Assembly (NCBI GenBank): GCA_016744275.1
Contig: JADGEP010000257.1
Span: 1-5,901 of the forward strand
Direction of reading: 5' to 3'
Source: Candidatus Krumholzibacteriia bacterium
Lineage (GTDB): Bacteria > Krumholzibacteriota > Krumholzibacteriia > LZORAL124-64-63
Length of the DNA: 5,901 nucleotides
Shown here piece by piece: positions 1 to 5,901 of the stretch. The first letter of the stretch is position 1; the number at the start of each line of letters is the position of its first letter. The notes under the pieces were generated by a model. That model saw only the letters and a program-made list of their open reading frames with translations. It was not told the DNA's origin and made no database searches. A program made the position numbers and the translations under genes.

Positions 1-1
1 T

Positions 2-130
2 ATCAAAGACAGCCTGCCTCTTTCGCGGGGGGCCATGGCTAGCCATGTGGCTGATGAAGCGGTCGTCAAGAACTTCCGACTTGTCGTGAAGCTTGATAAC
101 GGAGGGGAATTCGTCTGTGAACTTCCCTGA
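2..130 (+). CDS. Possible C-terminal end of an upstream gene (partial, unidentified)
   Basis: The frame starting at base 2 is open from the window edge to a TGA at 128-130, giving 42 codons with no start needed inside the window. The other two forward frames are closed by stops near 40 and 87. The translated tail alternates charged and hydrophobic residues (for example NFRLVVKLDNGGEFVCELP) and its codons mostly end in C, G or T, like the genes downstream. It therefore reads as the last beta-strand-rich piece of a real protein. No family is recognised. It ends 37 bases before the preferred start of the lipoprotein gene and would overlap the alternative GTG start by 14 bases, so it could belong to the same operon. 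With only 42 codons visible, chance openness cannot be excluded. Confidence 0.45.
   Translation: MKDSLPLSRGAMASHVADEAVVKNFRLVVKLDNGGEFVCELP
101..107 (+). promoter_or_regulatory. Alternative Shine-Dalgarno (GGAGGGG) for an upstream GTG start
   Basis: A purine-rich GGAGGGG lies nine bases before a GTG at 117 that is in frame with the lipoprotein gene. Starting there would add 17 residues before the signal peptide. It is a better match to the anti-Shine-Dalgarno sequence than the site before ATG 168, but it also lies inside the possible upstream reading frame, where it encodes Gly-Gly-Glu. It may be coincidental. Confidence 0.3.
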
Positions 131-154
131 GAATTCAAAGGTGACCTGTGGACC

Positions 155-160
155 TAGGAG
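155..160 (+). promoter_or_regulatory. Ribosome binding site of the lipoprotein gene
   Basis: TAGGAG sits seven bases before ATG 168, an ideal spacing. This site decides the preferred start. From here the protein begins directly with a short Arg-Arg n-region and a hydrophobic core, a lipoprotein signal peptide of normal length. The longer frame back to a TTG at 93 would put 25 extra polar residues in front. Confidence 0.7.
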
Positions 161-167
161 ATACTCC

Positions 168-2645
168 ATGAGCAGGCGATTTATCGCGTTGACGTTGTCG
201 GTTGCCCTGATTGCAGTGGCGGCAGGTTGTTCCGTTGACACCGAGCTGGGGGGCACCAAGATTCCCAACAGCCGGCCTGATACGCGGGTGACCGGCCAAC
301 CGCCGACATTGCTGGAAGCTGGCTTTGCCGTGCAATTCAACTGGTCAGGTTCTGACCCTGACGGACGAGTTGTGGGCTACCAGTGGAAAATCAGCGACAA
401 CGGCGTGGATGGCATAAGTCCGCGCGATACTTTGACGGTTGATCCGTTGACCGGCGCGGAATTGCATCCGTGGAATTTCACTGCTGCCAACGATTCGACG
501 TTCCTGGTCTTGGCGGATCAGGCTGATTTCCCGGGCGATGTGAATGGTGAGCCGCGCAGTTTCCGATCCCACACTTTGTTCATCCGGGCCAAGGATGACA
601 AGGGTGCGGTGGATCCTTCGCCGGCGACCATCTCGTTCACCTCGACGACTTTGGTTCCCAACGCGATGGTGGTGTACCCTGACCTGAGTAATCAGGGCTT
701 CAAGTTGGTGCCGCCTACGGTGAATATGGGATGGTCGGGCGACGATCTCGATTTTGATTTGCGTTCGCCGACCAAGTCGCGGTTCCTTTGGAAACCGGCC
801 ATCAACGATGCCGGCGGCTCCATCCGGACGCCCCATGAGTACAATCTGCACTTCGAGGAAGTGCTGAGCTTCGATGATCCTGAGTGGACCGAATGGGCAC
901 CGTATGCGCCGCTGGATAGTGACCGACGGGTTTCTTTCCGTCTGCAGCCGCCCAACGAGTATTTCTTGTTTGCCGTTCAGGTTCAGGACACCGCTGGTGC
1001 CGTGAGTGTTGGCCTTGGTTATCAGGTTGAAGTGGGGCACGTAAAAATCCTGGCTGACTTCTTCAAACCCACCGTGAGACTCGTGGAAACATTCCTGGGC
1101 ACCGCGCCGAGTTCGGAATTCACTTCCGAGATCGCTGGCGGACAGCCTCTGAATTTTGCCTGGACCGGTGACGCGTCCGGTTACAACGGAGAGATCGTCT
1201 CGTACCGTCACGGTTGGGATCTCGTTTCGGCCGATGACCCTAATGATCCCGGCTGGGCTGTGCCCCCCGGATTGTCCGAGCAGAACCTCTTTGCCACCGA
1301 GCGCGCCTTCCAGGAAGGAAACCATTCCTTCACGCTGCGAGTCGTGGATGATTCCCAGCAGGTTCGCCTGATGACTTGGAATCTGCGGGTGGTGCCGTTT
1401 GTGGATCGCAATTTCCAGCAGGAAATCATGGTTCTTGATCAAGTGGTTGATCATTTGGTGCAGAACTGGCCCGATCAATCCGGAGCTCCTCGCAATGACG
1501 AGACGTTCCGCAATCCCTGGTGGCACTTCCTGGCCGATGGTTCCGGTGGTGTGGCCAATATCAACTGGGAACGCGATTGGTTGGATCACACGGCCCAGAT
1601 CAGCTATTCCGATGTGGTGAAGTACAAGGTCGTGCTCTGTTACTCCCAGTTCAATGATGGCGCCCAGGCCCATCAGATGTTCCGCCAATTCCGGGCCATC
1701 AATGATGTTGATCGTTTCGTATGGTTGACGCCATACCAGCAAAAGGGCGGCAATCTCTTCCTGGTCGGTGGCGGTAGCATGGAGTCGTTCATCGAAGGCA
1801 AGGCCAATTATATGGTGCCGATGATCTTCGATACCCGTGAAGAGACCCTGGTAGTCAATGGTCAGTCCTACGAGGTTGGCTTTGGGACCAAGGAATTGCC
1901 CAACGGCGTGCGGGTCCAACGCGGACCTCTGATGTACCCATATGCAACTGCTGGAATTTCTGCCTTGGATTGGACCGCGCCCAATACCAAGACCATTTAC
2001 AACCGTCCCCACGTGGCTCGTTTCGATCGCACGGTGGACTGTGTTGGCCTGAAGGGCCTGGTCCTGGATGATGATTTCCGGAATTTCCACACCGTGGGAC
2101 CTGGTGTCATTGCCGATACGATGTTCACCGAGCCTGAAATCGATTGGCACGATACGGTCGATGCCACTGCCGATACCATGCGGCTGTTTCATTTGACCTT
2201 CCCGTTCCGTAATGATGAGTTCATCAATTCGAACATCAGCACGCGCAGCACGGTGATCACTCCCCAGGAATGCCCGACGGCGCAGCAATCGCCTGATGGC
2301 ATGTGCGTGGAGCCGATGTTCCGTGGCATCGCTCGCATGGATTACATCCGGAATTACCGGCACGACCGGGGGGAGGCCGATTGGCCTTCGAGCCGTTATT
2401 CCGAGTTTGACCTGGATGAAGGCTGCGGACCGCTGGCGCTGACGAGTTACAACGGTGTAGCGCGCAGCAGTGCGCGCACCAACGGCAAAACCTTTGGGTA
2501 TTTTTCCTACAAGGTGATCGAGGACAAACCGGTCCAGAAGGCTGATGTCTTCTGGGGCTTTGATCCGTACCGCTTTGACCACACCGAAAGCCGCAAGGCC
2601 ATCCGGTGGGTGCTGCAGTACTTTGGTCTGACAATCAATCAATAG
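168..2645 (+). CDS. Predicted lipoprotein with tandem Ig/Fn3-like domains and amidotransferase-like C-terminal region
   Basis: The product has 825 residues. Residues 1-20 are a signal peptide (MSRRF n-region, hydrophobic core) ending in a lipobox A-A-G-Cys21, so it should be lipid-anchored outside the cytoplasmic membrane. Ser22 follows the Cys, which would favour the outer membrane under the E. coli rule. Three repeated Ig/Fn3-like domains follow at about 40-160, 165-290 and 300-410. Each opens with a tryptophan strand and a Gly-Asp turn (FNWSGSDPDG at 57-66, MGWSGDDLD at 187-195, FAWTGD at 330-335) and closes with an 'R/Q-x-x-D' strand (FIRAKDD, AVQVQD, LRVVDD). Residues about 415-825 resemble a class I glutamine amidotransferase/ThuA-like fold. 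It has an opening MVLDQVVD strand, a KVVLCY strand at 486-491, GGNLFLVGG at 527-535, and a terminal VFWGFDPY strand with a final helix (794-820). The nucleophile-elbow region reads GGGSM without Cys, so activity is doubtful. The function is unknown. It is probably cotranscribed with the secreted gene 80 bases downstream. The reading frame and lipoprotein nature are well supported; the domain names are inference. Confidence 0.88.
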   Translation: MSRRFIALTLSVALIAVAAGCSVDTELGGTKIPNSRPDTRVTGQPPTLLEAGFAVQFNWSGSDPDGRVVGYQWKISDNGVDGISPRDTLTVDPLTGAELHPWNFTAANDSTFLVLADQADFPGDVNGEPRSFRSHTLFIRAKDDKGAVDPSPATISFTSTTLVPNAMVVYPDLSNQGFKLVPPTVNMGWSGDDLDFDLRSPTKSRFLWKPAINDAGGSIRTPHEYNLHFEEVLSFDDPEWTEWAPYAPLDSDRRVSFRLQPPNEYFLFAVQVQDTAGAVSVGLGYQVEVGHVKILADFFKPTVRLVETFLGTAPSSEFTSEIAGGQPLNFAWTGDASGYNGEIVSYRHGWDLVSADDPNDPGWAVPPGLSEQNLFATERAFQEGNHSFTLRVVDDSQQVRLMTWNLRVVPFVDRNFQQEIMVLDQVVDHLVQNWPDQSGAPRNDETFRNPWWHFLADGSGGVANINWERDWLDHTAQISYSDVVKYKVVLCYSQFNDGAQAHQMFRQFRAINDVDRFVWLTPYQQKGGNLFLVGGGSMESFIEGKANYMVPMIFDTREETLVVNGQSYEVGFGTKELPNGVRVQRGPLMYPYATAGISALDWTAPNTKTIYNRPHVARFDRTVDCVGLKGLVLDDDFRNFHTVGPGVIADTMFTEPEIDWHDTVDATADTMRLFHLTFPFRNDEFINSNISTRSTVITPQECPTAQQSPDGMCVEPMFRGIARMDYIRNYRHDRGEADWPSSRYSEFDLDEGCGPLALTSYNGVARSSARTNGKTFGYFSYKVIEDKPVQKADVFWGFDPYRFDHTESRKAIRWVLQYFGLTINQ

Positions 2646-2660
2646 GACCCAATCATGGGC

Positions 2661-2698
2661 GGCTCTCGTCCGGTGCTTTGTTGGCCGGTACGAGAGTC
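2661..2698 (+). other. Imperfect intercistronic hairpin
   Basis: Bases 2661-2673 pair with 2685-2698. There are eight pairs (one G-T), a single bulged T at 2689, four more GC pairs (CCGG with CCGG), and an 11-base loop at 2674-2684. No T-run follows, so it is not a classical rho-independent terminator. It lies 15 bases after the lipoprotein stop and 27 before the next start. It could be an mRNA-stabilising or processing element that sets different levels for the two genes, or a weak attenuator. Confidence 0.5.
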
Positions 2699-2717
2699 TG
2701 GACGGATTTGGAAAGGC

Positions 2718-2721
2718 AGGA
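2718..2721 (+). promoter_or_regulatory. Ribosome binding site of the beta-propeller gene
   Basis: AGGA lies four bases before ATG 2726, and an AAAGG at 2712-2716 lies nine bases before it. Either can serve as the Shine-Dalgarno sequence. The start they select gives an N-terminus that is immediately a normal signal peptide. Confidence 0.6.
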
Positions 2722-2725
2722 TTGA

Positions 2726-5062
2726 ATGAACGCTGGAAGCGTGAGGTTCATGGGTGGACGAGCGGCGTTGGCATTATTGACTTGTGCCAGCCTGGTCTTC
2801 CTGGTGGTGCCAGCGATGGCGCAGACCCCGGATGAAGCCTGTGCAGCGGACTCCCTTTACCTGATCTCGCCGGAGCAATTGGACTTGAAGCTGGAAGAGA
2901 CCGGCAAGCCGGGCTTGACGGTCAGCTGGCCCAACCTGGACAAGACCCAGGCGACCTGCTTCAGCCTTGATGGCACGGCAGGGTTGGGATTTGATGTGGT
3001 CGTGGCTGGTGGCTTTGGCGACCGGGTCGACCGCGTCTTCAGGTTCGCGACTCCCGATTCCGGTGATATTGGCGGTCGCAATGCGCGCAATATCACGGTG
3101 ACCTGGCAGAACCAGGGTCCGTCGACCAATGGCAATATTGGCGGCGTTTTTAACCTGTCCAATAATGGTGGACTCTGGTCCCATTCGACCGTGGGTTCCA
3201 CCTGGAGCCAGGTCAATACGGGGCTGCCCATGACCTGGCAACGCACCAATGTGGTGGCTTTGGACCGGGGGACGGGCGAATTCATGGTGGCTGCCTTCAC
3301 CGGCGGCCTGGCCTTGGATTCCACTTCCAAAGGCCTGTACCGCTTCAATGGTGTCGCCTGGGAGATCCTGGCAGCTGACATCTTTGACGAGACGGTGGGT
3401 ATCACCGCAGTGGCAATCTCGCCGACCAACAACGATCACTTTGCGGTGGGAACGACCACTGACGGGGTGTTCATGACCAACGATGGTGGCGATACCTTCA
3501 CCCAGTGGACCAGCGAATTGGATCCGCTCACTCCACAGGCATCCTATCCGGTTTCGGCCTTGAACTGGGAGTCCAATCGGCTGTTTGTCTTCGTTACCAA
3601 CTGGGGTCTGTTCGTTTCTGAAGATTCGGGCAACAGCTTCGCGCGTTCGACGATCTTGGTGCCGGACAACCTGGACAAGCCCGAGAATGAGCGTATCTTC
3701 GACCGCCCGGGCATCAATGCTTTTGCGGTCGATCCTTCCAATACCGATCGCATCGTGGCTGCTTTAAATTTCCACGGAGTTTATGAGACCACCGACGGTG
3801 GCGCGACTTGGCATGACCTCTACGGTGATTTGGTGGTTTCGGATCCCTTGGAAGAGGGCACGTGGTCCCGCACGGCCCTCGCCGTGGCGATCGATCCCAA
3901 TTCGCCGGCGACGATCGTAGTTGGCCTGGAGCAAAGAGGCCTGTACCGCACCACCGACAGCGGCGCGACCTGGATTGAAGTGGGGGCAGCCGTCCAGCCT
4001 GATGCTGGTAAATTGACCGCCTACTCGATCATGCACCGCCCGGGGTCCGCCGGTGAAATGCTGGTCATGGAAGACGGTTGGAAGCTGTTGCAAAGTACTG
4101 ATTCGGGTGCGACCTGGTTTGATTATCCAGAGCAGCCGACCTTGAACACAGGCACCATCCTGGTGGCTCGTCGTGACAACTCCGGCGACTTCATGTTGGC
4201 CAGCAATGGCGGCGGCATCTACATCGCCGGCACGACTCTGGCTCTGACAGAGACGTACAGCACCACGACCTCAGCGTCGTTGCGGGATTTGGATCTGGGC
4301 CTAAACATCACCTTTGATGATGGCCTGGTGCAGCCAAATGACGATTTCGAATTGGTCGCGCAGACCTTCCAGGGCTGGGCTCTGTGGCGTGGCGCCAGTC
4401 ACACTCCGGGCGAAATGACCTTGTTGGGCTTGTTTGACCGGGTGAACCCTGAAGATTGTTTTGAGGGCTTCTGTGGTGACAATAGCCTCGAGATCGTTCC
4501 TCTCTGCTACGCGGCCAAACGCGCGGCCTGTTTTGATATCAGCAATCCTGATACCATTCGCTTCTTTGATGAAGAAGTGAACAACGGGTTCTCGTACTAC
4601 TATGCTGTCAGCAGTTTTGACTACGGAAACACCGCTTTGACGACGGCCCAGAACAATACCAACGAGATGCTCTTCTCACCGCGTTGGCAGGGTGATGATC
4701 TGTCGCCGTACAACGGCACGGGCAACCGGACGATCATTGATGTGAACGCCCCGGCTGCCGTTGCGGCGGAGGATGAGGAAATCTACGCTTATCCTAATCC
4801 GGTGCGATTGGGTGCCGGTGTGCCCCGTGATGAAGGCAATCTGGTGGTCTTCACCAACCTGCCCGAGGGTTCGCGAGTGCGCGTTTTCACCACTGCTGGT
4901 GATGATGTGATCAACTTGGGCCCGGACAATCAGACCGGGGGCCAGATGTACTGGCGTTCGGTCAATCGCGAAGGCGAAGAGATTTCGGCGGGAATCTACC
5001 TCTATAAGGTTGAAATGCCCGCTCGCGAGGACCACTGGGGACGCATCGTCGTCATTCGGTGA
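2726..5062 (+). CDS. Secreted Asp-box (BNR/sortilin-like) beta-propeller protein with FlgD-Ig/T9SS-like C-terminal domain
   Basis: The product has 778 residues. A signal peptide spans 1-32, with a hydrophobic core at about 13-29 and a likely cleavage after Ala-Met-Ala32, so the protein is exported. Residues 43-145 form an unassigned beta-rich region. Residues 149-500 hold eight repeat units of the Asp-box/BNR type (pattern S/T-x-D-x-G-x-T-W/F). The clearest are at Asp253, Asp300, Asp357, Asp411 and Asp459, which predicts a beta-propeller like those of sortilin/Vps10 and sialidase-type proteins. The sialidase catalytic residues are not evident, so no enzyme activity is claimed. Residues about 535-645 look Fn3-like (GWALWRG, then NGFSYYYAVSSFD) with a cluster Cys578, 583, 594, 602 that may form disulfides. 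Residues 687-778 form a FlgD-Ig/type-IX-sorting-like domain (AYPNPV at 688-693, TGGQMYW at 737-743, SAGIYLYKVE at 754-763, ending GRIVVIR). This could anchor or target the protein at the cell surface if the host has that system. Its partner may be the lipoprotein upstream. Product identity beyond the domain level is unknown. Confidence 0.88.
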   Translation: MNAGSVRFMGGRAALALLTCASLVFLVVPAMAQTPDEACAADSLYLISPEQLDLKLEETGKPGLTVSWPNLDKTQATCFSLDGTAGLGFDVVVAGGFGDRVDRVFRFATPDSGDIGGRNARNITVTWQNQGPSTNGNIGGVFNLSNNGGLWSHSTVGSTWSQVNTGLPMTWQRTNVVALDRGTGEFMVAAFTGGLALDSTSKGLYRFNGVAWEILAADIFDETVGITAVAISPTNNDHFAVGTTTDGVFMTNDGGDTFTQWTSELDPLTPQASYPVSALNWESNRLFVFVTNWGLFVSEDSGNSFARSTILVPDNLDKPENERIFDRPGINAFAVDPSNTDRIVAALNFHGVYETTDGGATWHDLYGDLVVSDPLEEGTWSRTALAVAIDPNSPATIVVGLEQRGLYRTTDSGATWIEVGAAVQPDAGKLTAYSIMHRPGSAGEMLVMEDGWKLLQSTDSGATWFDYPEQPTLNTGTILVARRDNSGDFMLASNGGGIYIAGTTLALTETYSTTTSASLRDLDLGLNITFDDGLVQPNDDFELVAQTFQGWALWRGASHTPGEMTLLGLFDRVNPEDCFEGFCGDNSLEIVPLCYAAKRAACFDISNPDTIRFFDEEVNNGFSYYYAVSSFDYGNTALTTAQNNTNEMLFSPRWQGDDLSPYNGTGNRTIIDVNAPAAVAAEDEEIYAYPNPVRLGAGVPRDEGNLVVFTNLPEGSRVRVFTTAGDDVINLGPDNQTGGQMYWRSVNREGEEISAGIYLYKVEMPAREDHWGRIVVIR
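3170..4225 (+). repeat. Eight diverged Asp-box repeat units encoded in the beta-propeller gene
   Basis: A 12-residue motif, Gly-hydrophobic-aromatic-x-x-S/T-Asp-x-Gly-x-T/S-W/F, begins at protein residues 149, 203, 247, 294, 351, 405, 453 and 497. The spacings are 54, 44, 47, 57, 54, 48 and 44 residues. Units 3-7 keep the Asp. Unit 1 (GLWSHSTVGSTW) aligns without gaps but has Thr at the Asp position. Unit 2 (GLYRFNGVAW) is two residues shorter and unit 8 keeps only GIYI. Regular spacing with eroded ends is expected of propeller blades. The repeats are visible mainly at protein level; the DNA is diverged, so this is not a recent tandem duplication. Confidence 0.75.
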
Positions 5063-5117
5063 GACAATTTGCACAGGGCGACGTTTGCAATGCGTTCGTC
5101 TGGCAGATATTGAAAAT

Positions 5118-5151
5118 CGGGTCCAATTCGCGGAATTGGGCCCGTTTTTTT
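5118..5151 (+). terminator. Strong rho-independent terminator after the beta-propeller gene
   Basis: Bases 5118-5129 (CGGGTCCAATTC) pair with 5133-5144 (GAATTGGGCCCG) as a 12-base-pair stem with a single T-G wobble. The loop is GCG, and seven T residues follow immediately at 5145-5151. An AAAA run at 5113-5116 lies just before the stem and could lengthen it, or give weak termination on the opposite strand. It ends the upstream unit 56 bases after the stop codon and isolates ppdK. Confidence 0.92.
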
Positions 5152-5154
5152 ATG

Positions 5155-5184
5155 TTGACCCGATGCCCAACGTGTCCTTATTTG
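5155..5184 (+). promoter_or_regulatory. ppdK: Weak candidate promoter for ppdK
   Basis: TTGACC at 5155-5160 matches five of six bases of a sigma-70 -35 box. The best -10 candidates are poor (TTATTT at 5178-5183 with a 17-base spacer, or TATTTG at 5179-5184 with 18). Its position just past the terminator and about 70 bases before the start fits a ppdK promoter. The poor -10 and the unknown host promoter rules keep confidence low. Confidence 0.25.
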
Positions 5185-5205
5185 CAACTTGAAGAATAAC
5201 GCGCA

Positions 5206-5223
5206 GCCCCGGCACAACGGGGC
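5206..5223 (+). other. Small GC-rich hairpin in the ppdK leader
   Basis: GCCCCG at 5206-5211 pairs perfectly with CGGGGC at 5218-5223 around a six-base GCACAA loop, ending 30 bases before the ppdK start. No T-run follows, so it is not a terminator. It leaves the Shine-Dalgarno at 5245-5248 free. It may be a 5' stabilising stem or a chance structure. No known riboswitch is recognised in the rest of the 191-base gap 5063-5253. Confidence 0.4.
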
Positions 5224-5244
5224 CATTTCACGACCTTGACCAAT

Positions 5245-5248
5245 GGAG
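5245..5248 (+). promoter_or_regulatory. ppdK: Ribosome binding site of ppdK
   Basis: GGAG lies five bases before ATG 5254. A second ATG at 5249 is too close to the site and out of frame. The chosen start places the family's FFGGG motif at residues 7-11, as in known PPDK proteins. Confidence 0.7.
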
Positions 5249-5253
5249 ATGTC

Positions 5254-5901
5254 ATGAGCGGCAAACGGGTCTTTTTCTTTGGTGGCGGACAGGCTGATGG
5301 CCACGCCGGTATGCGGAATCTGCTGGGTGGCAAAGGCGCCAACCTGGCCGAGATGGTCACGTTGGGCATTCCTGTTCCTCCCGGATTCACCGTGACGACC
5401 GAACAGTGCATCGCCTACCAGAAAACCAACGAGCTTTCGGCCGAGCTGAAAGCTGACGTCAAAGAAGTGCTGGCCAAGGTCGAGAAGGCCATGGACAAGA
5501 AGTTTGCCGATGCCAACGACCCTCTGTTGTTCTCGGTGCGTTCGGGCGCTCGCGTCTCGATGCCCGGCATGATGGATACGGTGCTGAACCTGGGCCTGAA
5601 CGACGAGACCGTCAAAGGCCTGGCTGCCAAGAGCGGCAACGAGCGCTTTGCCTTTGACAGCTACCGCCGCCTGGTCCAGATGTACGGCGATGTGGTCATG
5701 GGTGTGGAAGGCCACACGTTGGAGCACGCTATCGACGCGATCAAGGCCGACCGTGGAGTGAAGCTCGACACGGAGCTGAGCGTTGATGACCTCAAGGAAT
5801 TGATTGCGACCTTCAAAAGCATCATCAAGACCGAGAGCGGCGAAGACTTCCCGACTGATCCCTTCGAGCAGCTGTGGGGCGGTATCAGCGCGGTGTTCAA
5901 G
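5254..5901 (+). CDS. ppdK: Pyruvate, phosphate dikinase, N-terminal part (runs off window edge)
   Basis: This enzyme interconverts pyruvate + ATP + phosphate and phosphoenolpyruvate + AMP + diphosphate in the cytoplasm, acting in glycolysis or gluconeogenesis. The first 216 codons are present with no stop; the family is usually about 870-900 residues, so roughly a quarter is visible. Family landmarks are clear: VFFFGGG (6-12), the glycine-rich LLGGKGANLAEM (23-34) with Lys27 at the position of a known ATP-binding Lys, GIPVPPGFTVTT (38-49), and SVRSGARVSMPGMMDTVLNLGLN (94-116). Arg96 corresponds to the nucleotide-domain Arg studied in Clostridium symbiosum. The motifs distinguish it from PEP synthase, which has a different N-terminus. 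Leucine codons are strongly CTG-biased (13 of 20), which fits a well-expressed housekeeping gene. It is separated from the upstream genes by a terminator and probably has its own promoter. The phosphohistidine and PEP-binding domains lie beyond the window. Confidence 0.96.
   Translation, partial: MSGKRVFFFGGGQADGHAGMRNLLGGKGANLAEMVTLGIPVPPGFTVTTEQCIAYQKTNELSAELKADVKEVLAKVEKAMDKKFADANDPLLFSVRSGARVSMPGMMDTVLNLGLNDETVKGLAAKSGNERFAFDSYRRLVQMYGDVVMGVEGHTLEHAIDAIKADRGVKLDTELSVDDLKELIATFKSIIKTESGEDFPTDPFEQLWGGISAVFK

Noticed and set aside
34..47. Perfect 14-base palindrome CATGGCTAGCCATG as a possible operator
   Set aside because: One perfect 14-base palindrome in about 6 kb is close to chance expectation. 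It lies inside the possible upstream coding frame and has no adjoining promoter boxes.
345..2642. A 765-codon open frame on the minus strand, almost as long as the lipoprotein gene
   Set aside because: It lies in exact codon register with the + strand gene, so it stays open merely because the sense gene avoids TTA, CTA and TCA codons in this stretch. The + strand frame has a signal peptide, lipobox, ribosome binding site and domain-like repeats; the minus translation shows none.
2774..3439. A 221-codon minus-strand frame inside the propeller gene
   Set aside because: It is again in exact register with the sense codons and has no recognisable protein features, so it is a shadow.
3170..4225. 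Sialidase (neuraminidase) annotation for the Asp-box protein
   Set aside because: Asp boxes occur in many non-enzymatic propellers. The sialidase arginine triad and FRIP-type motif are not apparent, so only a propeller call is supported.
5064..5187. Three copies of TTTGCA around the terminator, considered as a direct repeat or regulator site
   Set aside because: The shared core is only six bases, the spacing is irregular, and the flanks differ. This is compatible with chance.
5002..5727. A 241-codon minus-strand frame spanning the end of the propeller gene, the terminator and ppdK
   Set aside because: It crosses a strong terminator and lies in codon register opposite the unmistakable ppdK frame. 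It is a codon-bias shadow.

Overview
The window looks like a bacterial chromosome segment of moderately high GC (roughly 55-60% by eye). All supported genes are on the + strand. It contains, in order, the possible tail of an upstream gene, a large predicted lipoprotein, a large predicted secreted beta-propeller protein, a strong rho-independent terminator, and the first quarter of a pyruvate, phosphate dikinase gene (ppdK). No RNA genes, CRISPR arrays, insertion sequences, integrases or attachment sites were seen.

Bases 1-167 hold an open frame that ends at 130, probably the C-terminus of an upstream gene, and the leader of the lipoprotein gene. Bases 168-2645 encode an 825-residue lipoprotein. 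It has a signal peptide and lipobox, three tandem Ig/Fn3-like domains, and a ~400-residue C-terminal region that resembles a degenerate, probably non-catalytic class I glutamine amidotransferase/ThuA-like fold. An 80-base gap with an imperfect hairpin (2661-2698) separates it from the next gene. Bases 2726-5062 encode a 778-residue secreted protein with a signal peptide, eight diverged Asp-box (BNR/sortilin-type) repeat units, an Fn3-like segment with four clustered cysteines, and a C-terminal FlgD-Ig/type-IX-sorting-like domain. Bases 5063-5253 hold the terminator, a weak candidate promoter and a small leader hairpin. ppdK runs from 5254 off the right edge.

The two surface-protein genes share strand, have close spacing and no convincing terminator between them. 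They probably form one transcription unit that makes a cell-envelope or secreted product. ppdK is a separate housekeeping unit in central carbon metabolism (pyruvate/phosphoenolpyruvate interconversion).

The protein styles are typical of the Fibrobacteres-Chlorobi-Bacteroidetes (FCB) superphylum and nearby candidate phyla. These styles are the 'SGSDPDG' Ig-like domains in lipoproteins, the C-terminal 'YPNP ... SAGIYLYK ...' domain, and the 'NGFSYYYAVSSFD' Fn3 edge. That assignment is inferred from architecture, and the exact phylum cannot be named. The window reads as an ordinary chromosomal region with two poorly characterised surface proteins. I do not see clear evidence of a new defence or mobile system.
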